A stretch of 64,000 nt of DNA from Diabrotica undecimpunctata. Lineage: Eukaryota > Arthropoda > Insecta > Coleoptera > Chrysomelidae. Location: NCBI RefSeq assembly GCF_040954645.1, contig NC_092810.1, positions 14,246,377-14,310,376 on the forward strand. The letters are read 5' to 3'. Below, piece after piece: positions 22,939 through 34,135 of the stretch (positions are counted from its first letter, which is position 1; every line of letters starts with the position of its first letter). The position numbers and the translations under genes are program-made. A model generated the notes under the pieces. That model was not told the DNA's origin and made no database searches. It worked only from the letters and a program-made list of their open reading frames with translations.

Positions 22939-24290
22939 ATGACTGGTACAGAATCTGATTTTGATAATGTTAGTCTGTTTAGTAGAGGTTCGTCTGATCT
23001 GTATAATCCCTCCGAATCGGAAAAAAGCTCTGATTCTGATGAAGCAGGGCCTTCAGTGAAAAGAAGGCGTGTAAAAAAAAGCTTCTAGTCAATACAGTTC
23101 AAAACGAGGTTCAGAGTATTTGCGAAGAATAGAAAAAATGTTGATCCAGCTAAGTGGAAACGGAACATTAAGAAAAAGTGTATTACAGAAGCAAAAAGTT
23201 ATGTTAACTGGAAAGGTAGTATTGTGGAACCTAGCCAAAGTGGACCTAATTGTGAATGTAAGTTTTAATGTTTTGAAAAAGTGAACAAAGAACAGAGGCA
23301 AGCAGTTTTAGTAATCTTTAATGAAATAGGAGACAAACATATTCAAACTATCTTTTTGGGTGGTTTAATAACAACAAGAAATGTTGCCAGAACTCGAGCT
23401 AAAACTGGTAAGCGAGAGAGGCGTAGTTGTGCTCGCAAGTACTATATTAAGCTGGATATGGAAAAAATACGAGTTTGTAGAAGTGCCTTCGGAGCAATAT
23501 ACGGAATATCCAAAAAACGAGTGCATAATATTGCTAAAACTTTACACCCCCGAAGAGCGAACAAGGTAAACATAAAAATAGAAAAAACTGCACTTTAAAA
23601 GATCTACTGCAGAAGGTAGATAATCACATAAAAAGTTTTCCACGACGTGAGTCACACTACAGCAGAGTGAAAACGTCCCGTTTCTATTTGTCTTCTGATC
23701 TCAATGCTAAAAAGATGCATGGACTTTATTTGCAAGTGAATGAACTGGAAAGTGTTGTTGATAAAAACCATAAACCTAAAGTAACCTACGATTTTTATTT
23801 TAGGTATTTTAAAGCAAATTTTAATAGTTTTGGGGCGCCTCCTTCAGACACCTGCAAAAGATGTGACATATTACACAATAGATTTCAGATCCAGCTCTTG
23901 ATGATACTGAAAAGGAAAATTTACGACTCGAAAAGAAAGTACATGAGGTTAAAGAAAGTCGTTTTTTACAGACTTAAAAGAAAAGACAAAACTGAGCCAA
24001 CAAAATAACGACATAGAAATTTTAACGATTGATTTTCAGCAGAATCTTCCTCTGCCAAAAATTCCGGCCGGCGACGCCTTCTACAAACGTCAACTATGGC
24101 TCTACAATTTTTGCATACATTCGGGCAAAAGCGACAAAGCTCATTTTTTACATTTACGGTGAAAGAACTGCTAGAAAATCAAAAAAACCGTCATTATATA
24201 TTTCCATCTGATGTTGAAACTTTAACGTTAGTATTCGTTAATCATCTCAATCTATCAATAGTGTTTATTAGAGAGTAATTAAAACTTTAT
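22939..24290 (+). pseudogene. Unnamed transposase-like family, copy B
   Basis: An ATG at 22939 starts an acidic, serine-rich N-terminus (MTGTESDFDNVSLFSRGSSD) with a basic stretch KRRRVKK. Frameshifted blocks follow: PAKWKRNIRKKCITEAKSY, then at 23281 EQRQAVLVIFNEIGDKHIQT, KRERRSCARKYYIKLDMEKI and RVCRSAFGAIYGISKKRVHN. SHYSRVKTSRFYLSSDLNAKK comes at about 23650, then FNSFGAPPSDTCKRCDILH. A further block at 24027-24160 gives LTIDFQQNLPLPK and YKRQLWLYNFCIHSGKSD. The catalytic-type blocks seen later in copy A (CAGQ and GHSF-DRDF) are absent, so it is 3'-truncated. Block order is the same as in copies A and C. Confidence 0.6.
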
Positions 24291-25127
24291 GTCTAAAAGA
24301 GAGTTATTGTTAACATGTTAAAGAAATCTTTCATTTTGACCAATGACGTTAAATATTTTTGTATAACATAAAATAACCTATAAATGCTTATGAGACTATA
24401 TTTAGTTACGGAATTTTTTATTTATTTTATGACCAAATGCAGATTATTTTTTAGGATTCTCTTCAGAATTCTTTTCATGCGCAATATCTAAAAACTCTTC
24501 CACATTTTATGACCACTACTATGATATAATATAATCACCGCACTACATCAAAAATAAGTAATTTCAATGAAAGGCTTTCAGGGTTAGTCGTTGGAAGGTA
24601 CTCCAAAATACAACACCGATTCGAATTTGCTTGGTAATGTTCAAAGACTGCATAATCTCTTACGGAAAAGGCCGTGATAGCTTTTTCGGAAATTAAACGA
24701 TATCCAAGTAAGGGAAAACTTATGGAAATTTTCACGGAAATTGCCTGGCCGAAGTTGCGAAAATAGTAAATTGAAGTTTCTCGGGCAAAAACACTATATT
24801 TAAAACTGCAAAACAACTTTGAGCTTAGTTCTAATTGAATTTCGTTATAAAGGAAATGGTAAAAAGTAAAGCAAAAACTATTTTTAAAATTTAAATGAGA
24901 CTTTAATACGAAGAAAAGTGGGCCAGTTCAGAGCACACCGAGAATTTTTGAAATAATTGTTAATAATCGGCTAAACGATTTATTTATTTACAATTTAATT
25001 ATTTGACCTAAAGAGACACTTCTGTATAAAAATAAACTTTCTTGTCATAAAGGACCTAAAAACTAAAAATAATATTTGATGCATTTGCCATAAGATAAAA
25101 TAGAAATAAACAAAAAAAGGTAATAAA
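24291..25127. other. No gene recognised
   Basis: AT-rich spacer between the unnamed-family copy and the mariner fragment. A frame at 24535-24816 (minus) has no recognisable motif. Confidence 0.4.
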
Positions 25128-25425
25128 TCAATACTCATTTATAACATTGTTATAAATAATATCAACTCCATTGTTATAAAATGTTTGATATCTTCGACGT
25201 TTTGCGATCGTATGCGGAAAAACTGTATTCTTAAGCATATCCCAGATCAAAAAATCCATAGTAGTAATGTCTGACGAGTTTGGAGGCCATGGTTTGTTTA
25301 CACCTTTATCGACCCATTCTAGAAAATTATCATTTAAGAGAGTACGAACGCCCAGACCAAAAATGCGCATGGGCGCCTTTTTGCAGCAACATTATGTTTT
25401 GTTCTTTTGTAACAGGCCAAAATGA
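25128..25425 (-). pseudogene. Mariner-type transposase C-terminal fragment
   Basis: Minus-strand frames give LQKGAHAHF, LGVRTLLNDNFLEWVDKG, WPPNSSDITTMDFLIWDMLK. This follows the pattern QQDGAPAHF...WPPRSPDLTPLDFFLWG, which holds the second and third catalytic acids of mariner-like transposases. A frameshift lies between the two parts. Only about 90 codons remain. Confidence 0.65.
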
Positions 25426-25477
25426 CTAATAATGTATTTGTGTAAATTTTGTTATTTTATTAAATCTTAAATCAGTA

Positions 25478-25498
25478 GTATATATATATATATATATA
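25478..25498. repeat. TA microsatellite
   Basis: A pure TA dinucleotide run of about 21 bp, next to the Tc1/mariner-type element. Confidence 0.9.
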
Positions 25499-25575
25499 AT
25501 ATAGTACAATGTATGTACAGTGTTGTACATTCTTTCTGTATACGTAGGTCTTGAGCGACCAAAAGACAACCTGTA

Positions 25576-27433
25576 GTCGGTTCGCTATATTTACGCGGGT
25601 TTCGGATTAACAAAATTATGCTAATGACTCATTGATAACCAGTTGCAGTAAACGACTTCCCAGAAAATTAGGTAAAAACTGCATTAATGGTCATATTTTA
25701 AAATACATTAAAATAACATTAGAGTAGGTATAAATTTGTTACAAATATTGCAGTTGAATTGATTCTTTGCCAGTGTTGACATTGTATGTTTGGTGGAAAT
25801 ATTTAAAAATGCCTAGACGTGTGTTAAATGTAGATAGTCTAATTTGTAGTATACATAAGTATTTTACGGATCAAAAAGAAAATGGCGGTCCTTTAAAATC
25901 GGTAATGTCTTTTCAACAACGCGTATTTGATGCTCTAGGAATTAGTGAAACCAAACTAAGAGGAGTATTACAAAATCGCAATAATGAAAGGCCGAAAGAA
26001 GATCACCGAAAAACTCGCCTATCATTGAAAACGAAAGATATTCCAGATAGAAAAAAATTTGAAATTCGTGATACCATTTATCGAATGCGAGCCAACAAGG
26101 AACATGTGACCTTAAATACAATTCGCTCGGAATTAAAAGATAGAAAATTTGACGAAATTGGCAGAACAAGTCTATGGCAAGTGATACATAATTTGGGTTT
26201 CAAATTTCAAACGGAGGATAACAGAAAAGCCCTTTGTGAAACAAGTTCTGTTGTGCATAAGAGAATTAACTTTCTAAGAAAATATTCTAAATTAAAAGAA
26301 GAAAGGACAAATTTTATATATTTAAACGAAACATGAATATTTTCTAGGAGTGCAACCAAGAGAATATGGCAAGATGATAACGTAAAGTCTATCAAACGTA
26401 CTGATGGAGAAGGGAAGCGACACATAATTTTACATGCAGGAGGGAAATCGGGTTTTATAGAAGGTGCTGATTTAATATTTTCATCTAAATCAAAATCAAG
26501 TGCCTATCACGATAATATGAACACAAAAATGTTTGTAAAATGGTCACATGAAAAACTTCTCCCAGGTTTAAGTGAGCCCAGCGTAATTATTTTAGACAAT
26601 GCACCTTACCATTTTGAAGTATTTAACAAAAGTCCAACGAATTCTTGGACTGTTAATAAAATTTAAGAATGGTTTACATTTACACAACATATTTTAAAAT
26701 CAGAATTATTACGCTTGGCAAATATCCACGCAAAACCAAAAACCTTTGTTGTGGATCAGATTATTGAAAGTTACGGTCATCAAGTTTTACGTCTGCCACC
26801 GTATCATTGCCAGTTTAATCCCATCAAATATATATGGGGAATAGCAAAACAATATTATGACAACCATATTGGGCCTAACGGTTATAGCGACGACGCAGTT
26901 TGGGAAACTTGGCGAAAGGCACTTTCCATTGTAACTCCAGAAGTGTGGTGCAACTGTATATTCAAGTGCGAGAAACTAATAGAAGATTGGTGGACTCGTG
27001 AAAATAAAAGAAACGAAATAAGTCCAATCATAATAACAATTAATGGTGATGACAGTGATGATGATGACGATTATGATATTTTTGATGATAATGACTGATT
27101 TTCATTTTTGTTGGCAAGTTAAATTTTTTTATTTTTCATTATAAATTCTCTCCATGGAACAAATATACATAGACCATATTTTCTGTGTAAAGTGTAATAT
27201 AAAATTATTATTAGGTTTATAGTAGCCACATTAGACTCCATTAATGAAGTAATTCTCCTTATTATACTGTCAGTTATATAAAAGATTTTCCATTATTATT
27301 TAATTAAAAAAAGTTATGGATTATTTTTCATTTCATTTGACCAGTTGATATTTCCCCAAAGAGCAGGTAATTAAAACTGGGTAATTACAATAAAATTTTT
27401 AATCCGAAACCCGCGTAAATATAGCGAACCGAC
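25576..27433 (+). mobile_element. Tc1/mariner-superfamily element with 35-bp TIRs
   Basis: 25576-25610 (starting GTCGGTTCGCTATATTTACG) is the exact reverse complement of 27399-27433. Both ends are bordered by TA (25574-25575 and 27434-27435), the target duplicated by this superfamily. Total length is 1858 bp. The single gene lies between the repeats on the plus strand. Perfect TIRs alongside a damaged gene suggest either recent loss of function or cross-mobilisation. Confidence 0.92.
25809..27098 (+). pseudogene. Tc1/mariner-type transposase, long D-to-E spacing, inactivated
   Basis: The ATG at 25809 starts MPRRVLNVDSLICSIHKYF and a helix-turn-helix region to about residue 170. The first catalytic motif reads YLNET followed by a stop at 26334-26336, where YLDETW is expected, so Asp became Asn and Trp became a stop. 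The second motif, IILDNAPYH, is intact (about 26585-26615). The third reads FNPIKYIWGIAK, with Lys where Glu is expected. By my count 76 residues separate the second and third acids, much more than the 34-41 usual for Tc1/mariner. The insert looks like a small helical domain (WTVNKI, stop, EW...LLRLANI). A very acidic C-terminus (DDSDDDDDYD) ends at 27098. Two stops and two lost catalytic acids make it inactive. Confidence 0.85.
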
Positions 27434-27591
27434 TATAGTGCACTGCCGCTGTACGTTTTCGAGAATATTACGATCGCGCACTAATACCGTACACCAACAG
27501 TTCTGCAATATTCCAGAACTGGACGAAAGTACAGTTTATACAGATGATCTGAGCTCATAAATGACACTTTCGCAAACGTTTTATTTAGTAG

Positions 27592-29560
27592 CTATAATTT
27601 ACTGTTAGCTTTTTTAGAAATATGCAAAATATGTTCCGACCAACTTAGATTGTCATTAATTATAACACCTACATCATTATGTGATTTCACTGTTTTTAAC
27701 ACGCGCCCATTAATAGAGTGAGAAAGACACGGATTATTTTTACCCATGTGAAGAACTACACATTTGTCCACATTAAGAAGCAGCATCCAAGTAGAGCACC
27801 ATTCCGATATGCAATCAAGGTCATCTTGTAGTAACTGGAAATTTACGGAGGGCTGCATTTAATGTGAAATTGTAGATTACTTGAGTATGCTATGAATAAA
27901 AGTGGGCCCAAAACTGATCCTTGCAGTACACCACTTAAAACCGTTCTCAACTGAGAAACAGTCCCCAACTCTAACACAAAACTTTCTATCTGTTAAATAC
28001 GCGTAGATCTATCTCAGTAATTGACCACGGATATCAAGGTGTTCCAATTTATGTAATAGTCTTTGCTTTGAAACTCGATCAAAGGCTTTAGCAAAATCGA
28101 GGTAAATAATGTCTACCCGGGCTTTTCTGTCTAATGCTCTTGACCATTCATTGACACACCAGAGAAGATTTGTCATTGTAGAACGTCCTTTGACAAAACC
28201 ATGCTGCTGTTCTGGTATAACTAGTTTATTTTGCAGAAAATTAGAAATTGTCTCGGCAATAATAGATTCCATTATCTTAGATATTATAGGTGTTATGCCG
28301 ATAGGATGATAGTTATTAGGATTCAATTTGTTCCCTTTTTTAAAAGTTGGTGTTACAGATGCGGTTTTTCACATAGGAGGCAAAATATGTGTGGTGAATG
28401 ATAAGGACATAATTAGGTATAGTGGGTAAGCTAAAGCATCAGAACATTTCTTTAAAAATAAAGAAGATATTAAGTCGAGACCAGGAGACGAATTATTTTT
28501 TAGGCTTTGAAGATGATGTTTAACTTTTTCAGGAGTAATGATTATATTTTCAAGGGAAGAAGAAACTCGTGACCAAGTAATATTAGGCAACTGATGGTTA
28601 GTGCGTTCGACAGAAAAAAACCTTGAAGAAAGGCGAGGAAAGGTCTAATATACTTGTACAATTTTTTACAGCTATTACTAATGGCTATACTCTCTTTGTA
28701 GGCAACACGAGCTTCATGTAGGGTTTTTTGAAGTTAATTTGGTTTTTGCAGAAATTAACAACATGTCAGAACTTACCCCAGAATACAACTGGATTCCTTA
28801 TGTCGCCGAAAAAAACATCATTCCAATCAATATCAGTCAGTTGGCGATTTGCATTTTCAAAATCAATTATTTCATATACCGTTTTTTAACGTTAGAATTA
28901 GGAGTACAGTATTGTAAGTTAAACTGAATATAAAACGTTATGACTCTATGATCTGAGTTACCTACTGGAGAGCTTATTAGGGGATGTGTTAATAAATGGG
29001 GATCATTAGAGAATACCAAGTCCAAAATACATGGTAAATTATTTATTCTGAAACGAGTCGGCTCCGTTATGAATTGATGTAATTTAGAATTTAATAAAAA
29101 ATCTGTAAATATATTTTTATAAGTTGTTAAACCACTAAGTGAATCAGTTGTAGGCCACGAAATGTCTCTAAAATAAAAGTCTCTAATAACAAGAACAGAT
29201 TTTCTTGCCTAGACAATTCATCACGTGATGCGATAAGGGACTTATCATCTGCTAATCTAGAATCAACAGGCCGATAAAAACATACTAGTTGAAAAACAAA
29301 AGAGTTTTTATGACAGTTCCATATTAGGGACATGAATATCAAGAGATATAACAGAGAAATTATTAGTAATTTCTGAAGACAAGTAGATACAAGTTCATCC
29401 TCCACGTCGATTACAACGATTACACCTATAAAGGAAATAATTATTATTAATGTTATAAAGAGAATTATTTGAGGATTTAAGTTTTAAATGTTGCATAAAA
29501 ATTCATAAAATTTGGAATTTAAAGTAGCTAGATTAGTAGAAAAATAGAGCCAATTATGAA
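27592..29560 (-). pseudogene. CR1 LINE ORF2, catalytic motif deleted
   Basis: The endonuclease C-terminus reads LVCFYRPVD (about 29290) and then SLSGLTTYKNIFTDFL, ITEPTRFRINNLPCILDLVF, SDHRVI-like (29145-28960). The RT part gives VKHHLQSLKNNSSPGLDLIS (28540-28480), GITPIISKIMESIIAETISN, QQHGFVKGRSTMTNLL, IIYLDFAKAFDRVSKQRLLH and SGVLQGSVLGPLLF (27930). It then jumps from LFIAYSSNLQFHIK to PSVNFQLLQDDLDCISEWCS. The YADD motif that should lie between them is absent, so an internal deletion removed the polymerase active site. Stops occur elsewhere too. Confidence 0.7.
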
Positions 29561-29577
29561 AACCTGAAATATCAGAA

Positions 29578-30325
29578 TTAGTGATGAAAGTTTACAATTT
29601 TTGGGACACCTTGTATGTATTTTTTGGTTAAATTTTTCTCTCCATTCGATTTTCTCCATTCCAGTTCCACTCGAAGTTCTTTTAGGCATTCTATTTGATT
29701 CGGCGTCTTATCGTCGATAATGGAAACGTTTTTTAAAGGGACGTTTTGAAAAAGTTTTTTTTTGTTTTTCAAAATATGTTTGGTTTCATATTCGTTCTGC
29801 ATAATGACCTTTATCACCTTAGGGAAGCGATTGTTTGGTTTTCTAATCCTGAAAAATATGACAGGAGTGGAGTTACACATTACAGTATCCAAAATATTTT
29901 TTAATATTCCACCATCGTGACTTTTCTTTATTTCAATGTCTCCTGTAATTTCTGGTACACCCCTAACAAAAATATTCTTAGCCCGGTTAATGCGATCAAC
30001 TGCTTCATTTGCTATGGTATCTATAAATTTTGGAGATGAAGAATGATCCTCAATAGATAACTTGTTTTCGATCTGTAAAAGTGTTTCACTGATGTCATTA
30101 GCTTTTTGATCTATTAGATCAATTTTTGATTGAAGATCCTCTTTTAGATCTCTTAGCAGCGTCTTTAAATTAGCAAAACTTTCGATATTAGAGCAGCAGT
30201 TGTTGCAAATCGACTCGTAGATCAGTGCAAGCTAGATGTATCTTCTGTTTACAGGCTTCACATTGAAGTTGTTTTGATGAATCTCGATCATCGATTGACT
30301 TTGAACAGTTAGCGCAGGTCGACAT
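29578..30325 (-). pseudogene. CR1 LINE ORF1 (PHD-like finger, coiled coil, RRM-like)
   Basis: The ATG at 30325 gives MSTCANCSKSIDDRDSSK and then QCEACKQKIHLACTDL. The C-x2-C, C-x2-C, H-x2-C spacing resembles the PHD finger in CR1 ORF1 proteins. A frameshift near 30190 follows. The next frame has a coiled-coil stretch (LKEDLQSKIDLIDQKANDIS, about 30165-30090) and a basic nucleic-acid-binding part: IFVRGVPEI, RIRKPNNRFPKVIKVIMQNE, LKELRVELEWRKSNGEKNLT. It would bind LINE RNA. The frameshift breaks it. Confidence 0.65.
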
Positions 30326-30439
30326 GGTGGGAGCAGCAGAGCAGTAGTGGGAGTATATCGCCGTAAACAGATATAAACAAAATAAAAAGACTGAACTTGC
30401 AATCTGTAGATAATCCAAAATACGGGGTCTCTGATGCAC

Positions 30440-31039
30440 TTTATAACGAAATAAAAACCTGGAAAAAAATGTATCCCATTATAATTCAGCAAAAGAAAAT
30501 ACCAAATCAGATAAGCGTTTCTAAATTTATATTATTTACACCTTTCTATACAAAAAGACTTATTGATCCTTTTTATTCTACACTGAAATGTAAACTTATT
30601 AATTTGACTTGAAGTATAAAGGTTGTTTTAATTTCGAAGGCTTCTACACTGAAAATCACAAGGAAACAGTTGCCGTTTAAAATGTTTAATTAACTTGTCA
30701 CCAACACAAAAAGGCAAAAGGGAGTCAAGTAAGAACCTTCGTTTAGGTATTTGCGTCGTGTTTAATAGGAAAAGGGCGCAGTTTAATATTAAACTTAATT
30801 TTCCTTTTAATGCTTTTACCTAGCACTAATAAACTTGTTGAAATTGTTATCACATATTATATATTCATTATTAAATGTTAAAGGTTATTTACAACATAAA
30901 AAATGATATTAGTTCTCTGGAGTAATTAATAACTTCCATGTGGAATTTAAATACAACAAAAAATGTTGTAAAGTAACAAATAAACGTTCCGCGGTTATAA
31001 ATTTCTTTTTGTTTTATAAAATTTTACAATGTTATGTAG
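30440..31039. other. No gene recognised
   Basis: AT-rich spacer upstream of the CR1 ORF1, possibly including its 5' UTR. A short plus frame at 30397-30612 has no motif. Confidence 0.4.
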
Positions 31040-31268
31040 GGGTGTAGAACTATTTCGCGTCCGTAGTAGAATACTACACGTGCACCCTGGGTAACGCTAA
31101 ATAAACTAGCAAATACTGGCGGTCAGATAATCTCAGGATCTCCTGACCAGAGACACGTTGCTAACAATGCTATTAAACGTTATCAGAAGACAAATTACCA
31201 ATAATACAAATGGCCCTTCTCAGGACCCAACGACTAGAAAACTCGGACCTATGATCCGAATTTGTCAC
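31040..31268 (+). mobile_element. LINE 5' part, left of piggyBac insertion
   Basis: The frame ending here reads MIRICHL (ATG at 31251). Joined across the piggyBac to 34136 it continues NVESISYSKSQ and later NDIDMVALQETH. That is the expected start of a LINE endonuclease. The region before the ATG is taken as the end of ORF1 or a spacer of the same LINE; its left limit is a guess. Confidence 0.6.
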
Positions 31269-31272
31269 TTAA

Positions 31273-34131
31273 CCTTTAACTACGGGTTACGGTGTACTCA
31301 GTACACCAGTCGCACTAAATTGGCCGCTATTTCTGATAAGCACTGGTTGCGCACGTGTCCCTCTACCTAACCTATCTCTGATGTGTCAGCTATAAACCTC
31401 AACAGTTGTTGTAAAATTGATTGCTGCAGAGATAGACTGACGGTTGGAAAAATTCAGGAGAAGTTTACCAGTGGTGTATGTAGTACACCAAGCACCTAGT
31501 TATGTAAGTAAATTTTGTGAGATTTATATTACGTTTATCTACTAAAAAATAGCATTATTAATGTATAGCGACTTATATGTAACAAAAGCTAGACATTTTG
31601 CAACGTTTTGAATAAAAGAATTTGTAATTTGTTATTAAAATTTTAATAAAACTTTCATTTTATTATAATAAAACTAGTTTTATGATAATACATTTGATCA
31701 CATATTTTATTTTAGCATTTTCTCATAACTTAATATACCGTTATCTATTTGGATATTTGTGAGTACCTATTATTGGACTATTTAACGACCTTCTAGTTGT
31801 TTTTGTGGTCTTGTTTTTTCATGTTCTTTCTTTCATAGCAATTCGGTCATGTCTCTTTGAAATATTAATTAGAAATAAATAATAAAAATTACAAACGTTG
31901 CCTCTATATATTTCTCGTAACGTTTATAAATCGAGAGGTACTACAAAATATTTACTTTGCAGGGATCGTGTACCAGTAAGAAATCCCCAAAAACTCTCAG
32001 AAGATGAACTAAGAGCTATGGCTCAAGCTATATTTGAGGAAGAATCTGATGAAGATGTTGGTGGAGACCCAGATACTTCAGACGACGAGCTAATAGAAAA
32101 AACGGAGCACGACACTGAATCAGAAGTTGATCTGAATGACGAAAATCAATATACGATTGACTCGGACACAAACAGTAACATTGAAAACAGTTCAGATCTT
32201 GATGAAGACAATGATTATTTTATAGCAAAAGACAGAAAAACTAAATGGTATAAGAAATCTCTTCTTAGCAAATTTACTAAAACTCCTTCAAAAAATATTG
32301 TCAAGATATTTCCTGGGCCAACAGTTTGTGCGAGAGATGTTACTATGGAACTAAGTGCTTTTGAAAAACTCTTTACAAATGAAATCATAGAAAATATAGT
32401 TGAATGTACAAATTTGCAGATTGCAAAAATGCGATTAAATTATGAACGGCCAAGACGGGCTAAAGATACGACTAAACAGGAAATCATGGCATTATTAGGA
32501 TTATTATTTCTTGCAGGGACTAAAAAACAAAATCATACACACTTCCTCGAATTGTGGACAAAAGATGGTACCGGCTCAGAAATCTTTCGAGCCTGTTTGA
32601 GCGCAGATCGATCTTTATTTTTGCTTGCTGCTCTTAGGTTTGACAACAAAGATACTCGAAAGGACCGAAAATCAATTGACAAACTTGCTGCCATTCGCTT
32701 TACTCTTGATACGTTTATGAAAAACTGTAGCAGCAACTATTCCTTGGGAGAAGAAATGACTATCGATGAAATGTTGATACCTTTTAGAGGTAGATGCAAC
32801 TTTGTGCAATACATTCCAAGTAAACCTGCAAAGTATGGCTTAAAAGTGTTTGTGTCATGTGACGCGCAGACCTTTTATGTCACCAATTTTGAGGTGTATT
32901 GTGGTCAACAACCGGAAGGGCCCTACAAAAATCTAATACACCAACGGATATTACCCATCGCCTGCTTCAACCTTGGAAAGGTAAAAACCGTAATTTAACA
33001 TGCGACAATTGGTATACGAGTTATCCGTTGGCAATTGACCTGTTGAAGGAAAAGATAACGATGGTTGGCACACTTAAACGAAATAAGAGGGAACTACCTC
33101 CAGAGTTTTTACCAAAAAAAAAACACACCAATTGGATCATCCACTTTTGGTTTTCAAAAAGAAGTTACCATTGTATCCTACACACCAAAAAAAATAAAGC
33201 TGTCATTCTCCTATCTACCATGCACAATGCACAGTAATTCTACAGTAGATCCCGAAACAGGAAAACCAATGATAATTTTAGACTATAATTCACATAAAGG
33301 AGGAGTAGACACTGTAGACAAAATGTGCAGTACCTATTCGGTATCCCGAAGAACACGAAGATGGCCAATGGCATTGTTTTTTCAACTCCTGAATATTGCC
33401 GGAATTAACAGCCAGATCCTGTACAATGCTGCCAACATCGACAATCCTCAAAAATATAGAAGAGTTTTTCTAAAAGAATTATCATTGGCATTGATAAGAC
33501 CTCATCTTTCTGAGAGGGCGGAAATACAGAGTTTACCTCTGGATTTAAAAATATTCTTGAAGAAATACAAAAACTTACAAGACGACCACGATGAAGAACC
33601 ACCAGCAAAAAAACGGGGGAGGTGCCATTGTTGTGGAAGGAGCAAAAATAGAGTTACAACAATATCTTGCAACAAATGTAATAGAATGGTTTGTAAAGAG
33701 CACTCTATTACAATTTGTGCAAATTGTAATTTAGTAGACGCAAACGAGGAAGAAAACGAAAGTGAATAGCACACATATTCTCAAATATGTTCATTTGTGA
33801 ATGAATATTTACTCCTAGTTTTTAGATTTATATACTAGTTTTATAATATTTTTAATGTTAAGCTAATATACAAGAATCTCAAGAAGGTTATTTTTAGAGA
33901 AAAAGAAGTGGTTGAGTTTTTGTTTTTATATTTGTTGCTAATCTTTATATTTTCGTTATGTATTATTTTTTATGTTAAGACATTCTCTTAAATATATGCC
34001 TACATTTATTATATACAATATATGTACTAAAAATACCTAGTTGTGGCTTTTATTTGCGTTTTTAGTCGGTGGTGTACAGAATACACCGCGCACGTAGTTA
34101 TGACTAATGGAGGGGCGCCCGTAGTTAAAGG
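31273..34131 (+). mobile_element. piggyBac transposon, nearly intact, 2859 bp
   Basis: TTAA (31269-31272) plus CCTTTAACTACGGG (31273-31286) is mirrored by CCCGTAGTTAAAGG (34118-34131) plus TTAA (34132-34135). Subterminal GTGTACTCAGTACACC-like and GTGTACAGAATACACC motifs face each other at about 31292-31307 and 34072-34087. The element sits inside a LINE endonuclease gene, whose frame closes perfectly when the element and one TTAA are removed. Confidence 0.93.
31898..33769 (+). pseudogene. piggyBac transposase, two frameshifts
   Basis: The first in-frame ATG is at 32018 (MAQAIFEEESDEDVGG), but the coding-like frame extends left to about 31898 (LSEDELRAMAQ), so the start is uncertain. An acidic N-terminus is followed by the dimerisation region (ELSAFEKLFTNEIIENIVEC; IMALLGLLFLAGTKKQNH). 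First catalytic Asp: EEMTIDEMLIPFRGRC (about 32755-32800). The frame shifts by one base near 32925, then gives the second Asp in LTCDNWYTSYPLA (about 32995). It shifts back in an A-run at 33112-33121 before the third Asp region NSHKGGVDTVDKMCSTYS (33290). A cysteine-rich C-terminus (CHCCGRSKNR, CNKCNRMVCKEH, CANC) ends at 33769. All three acids are present; only the two shifts break it, and at least one is in a homopolymer where sequencing error is possible. Confidence 0.88.
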
Positions 34132-34135
34132 TTAA

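Larger units (their letters stand above)
27590..30325 (-). mobile_element. CR1-type LINE with both ORFs, internally deleted
   Basis: One minus-strand element is read from ORF1 at 30325 to the RT end at 27592. ORF1 with a PHD-like finger and an RT with CR1-type motifs fit the CR1 group. Large parts of the endonuclease and the RT active site are missing. The 5' end above 30325 and the exact 3' end below 27590 are not defined; no TSD was found. Confidence 0.7.
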
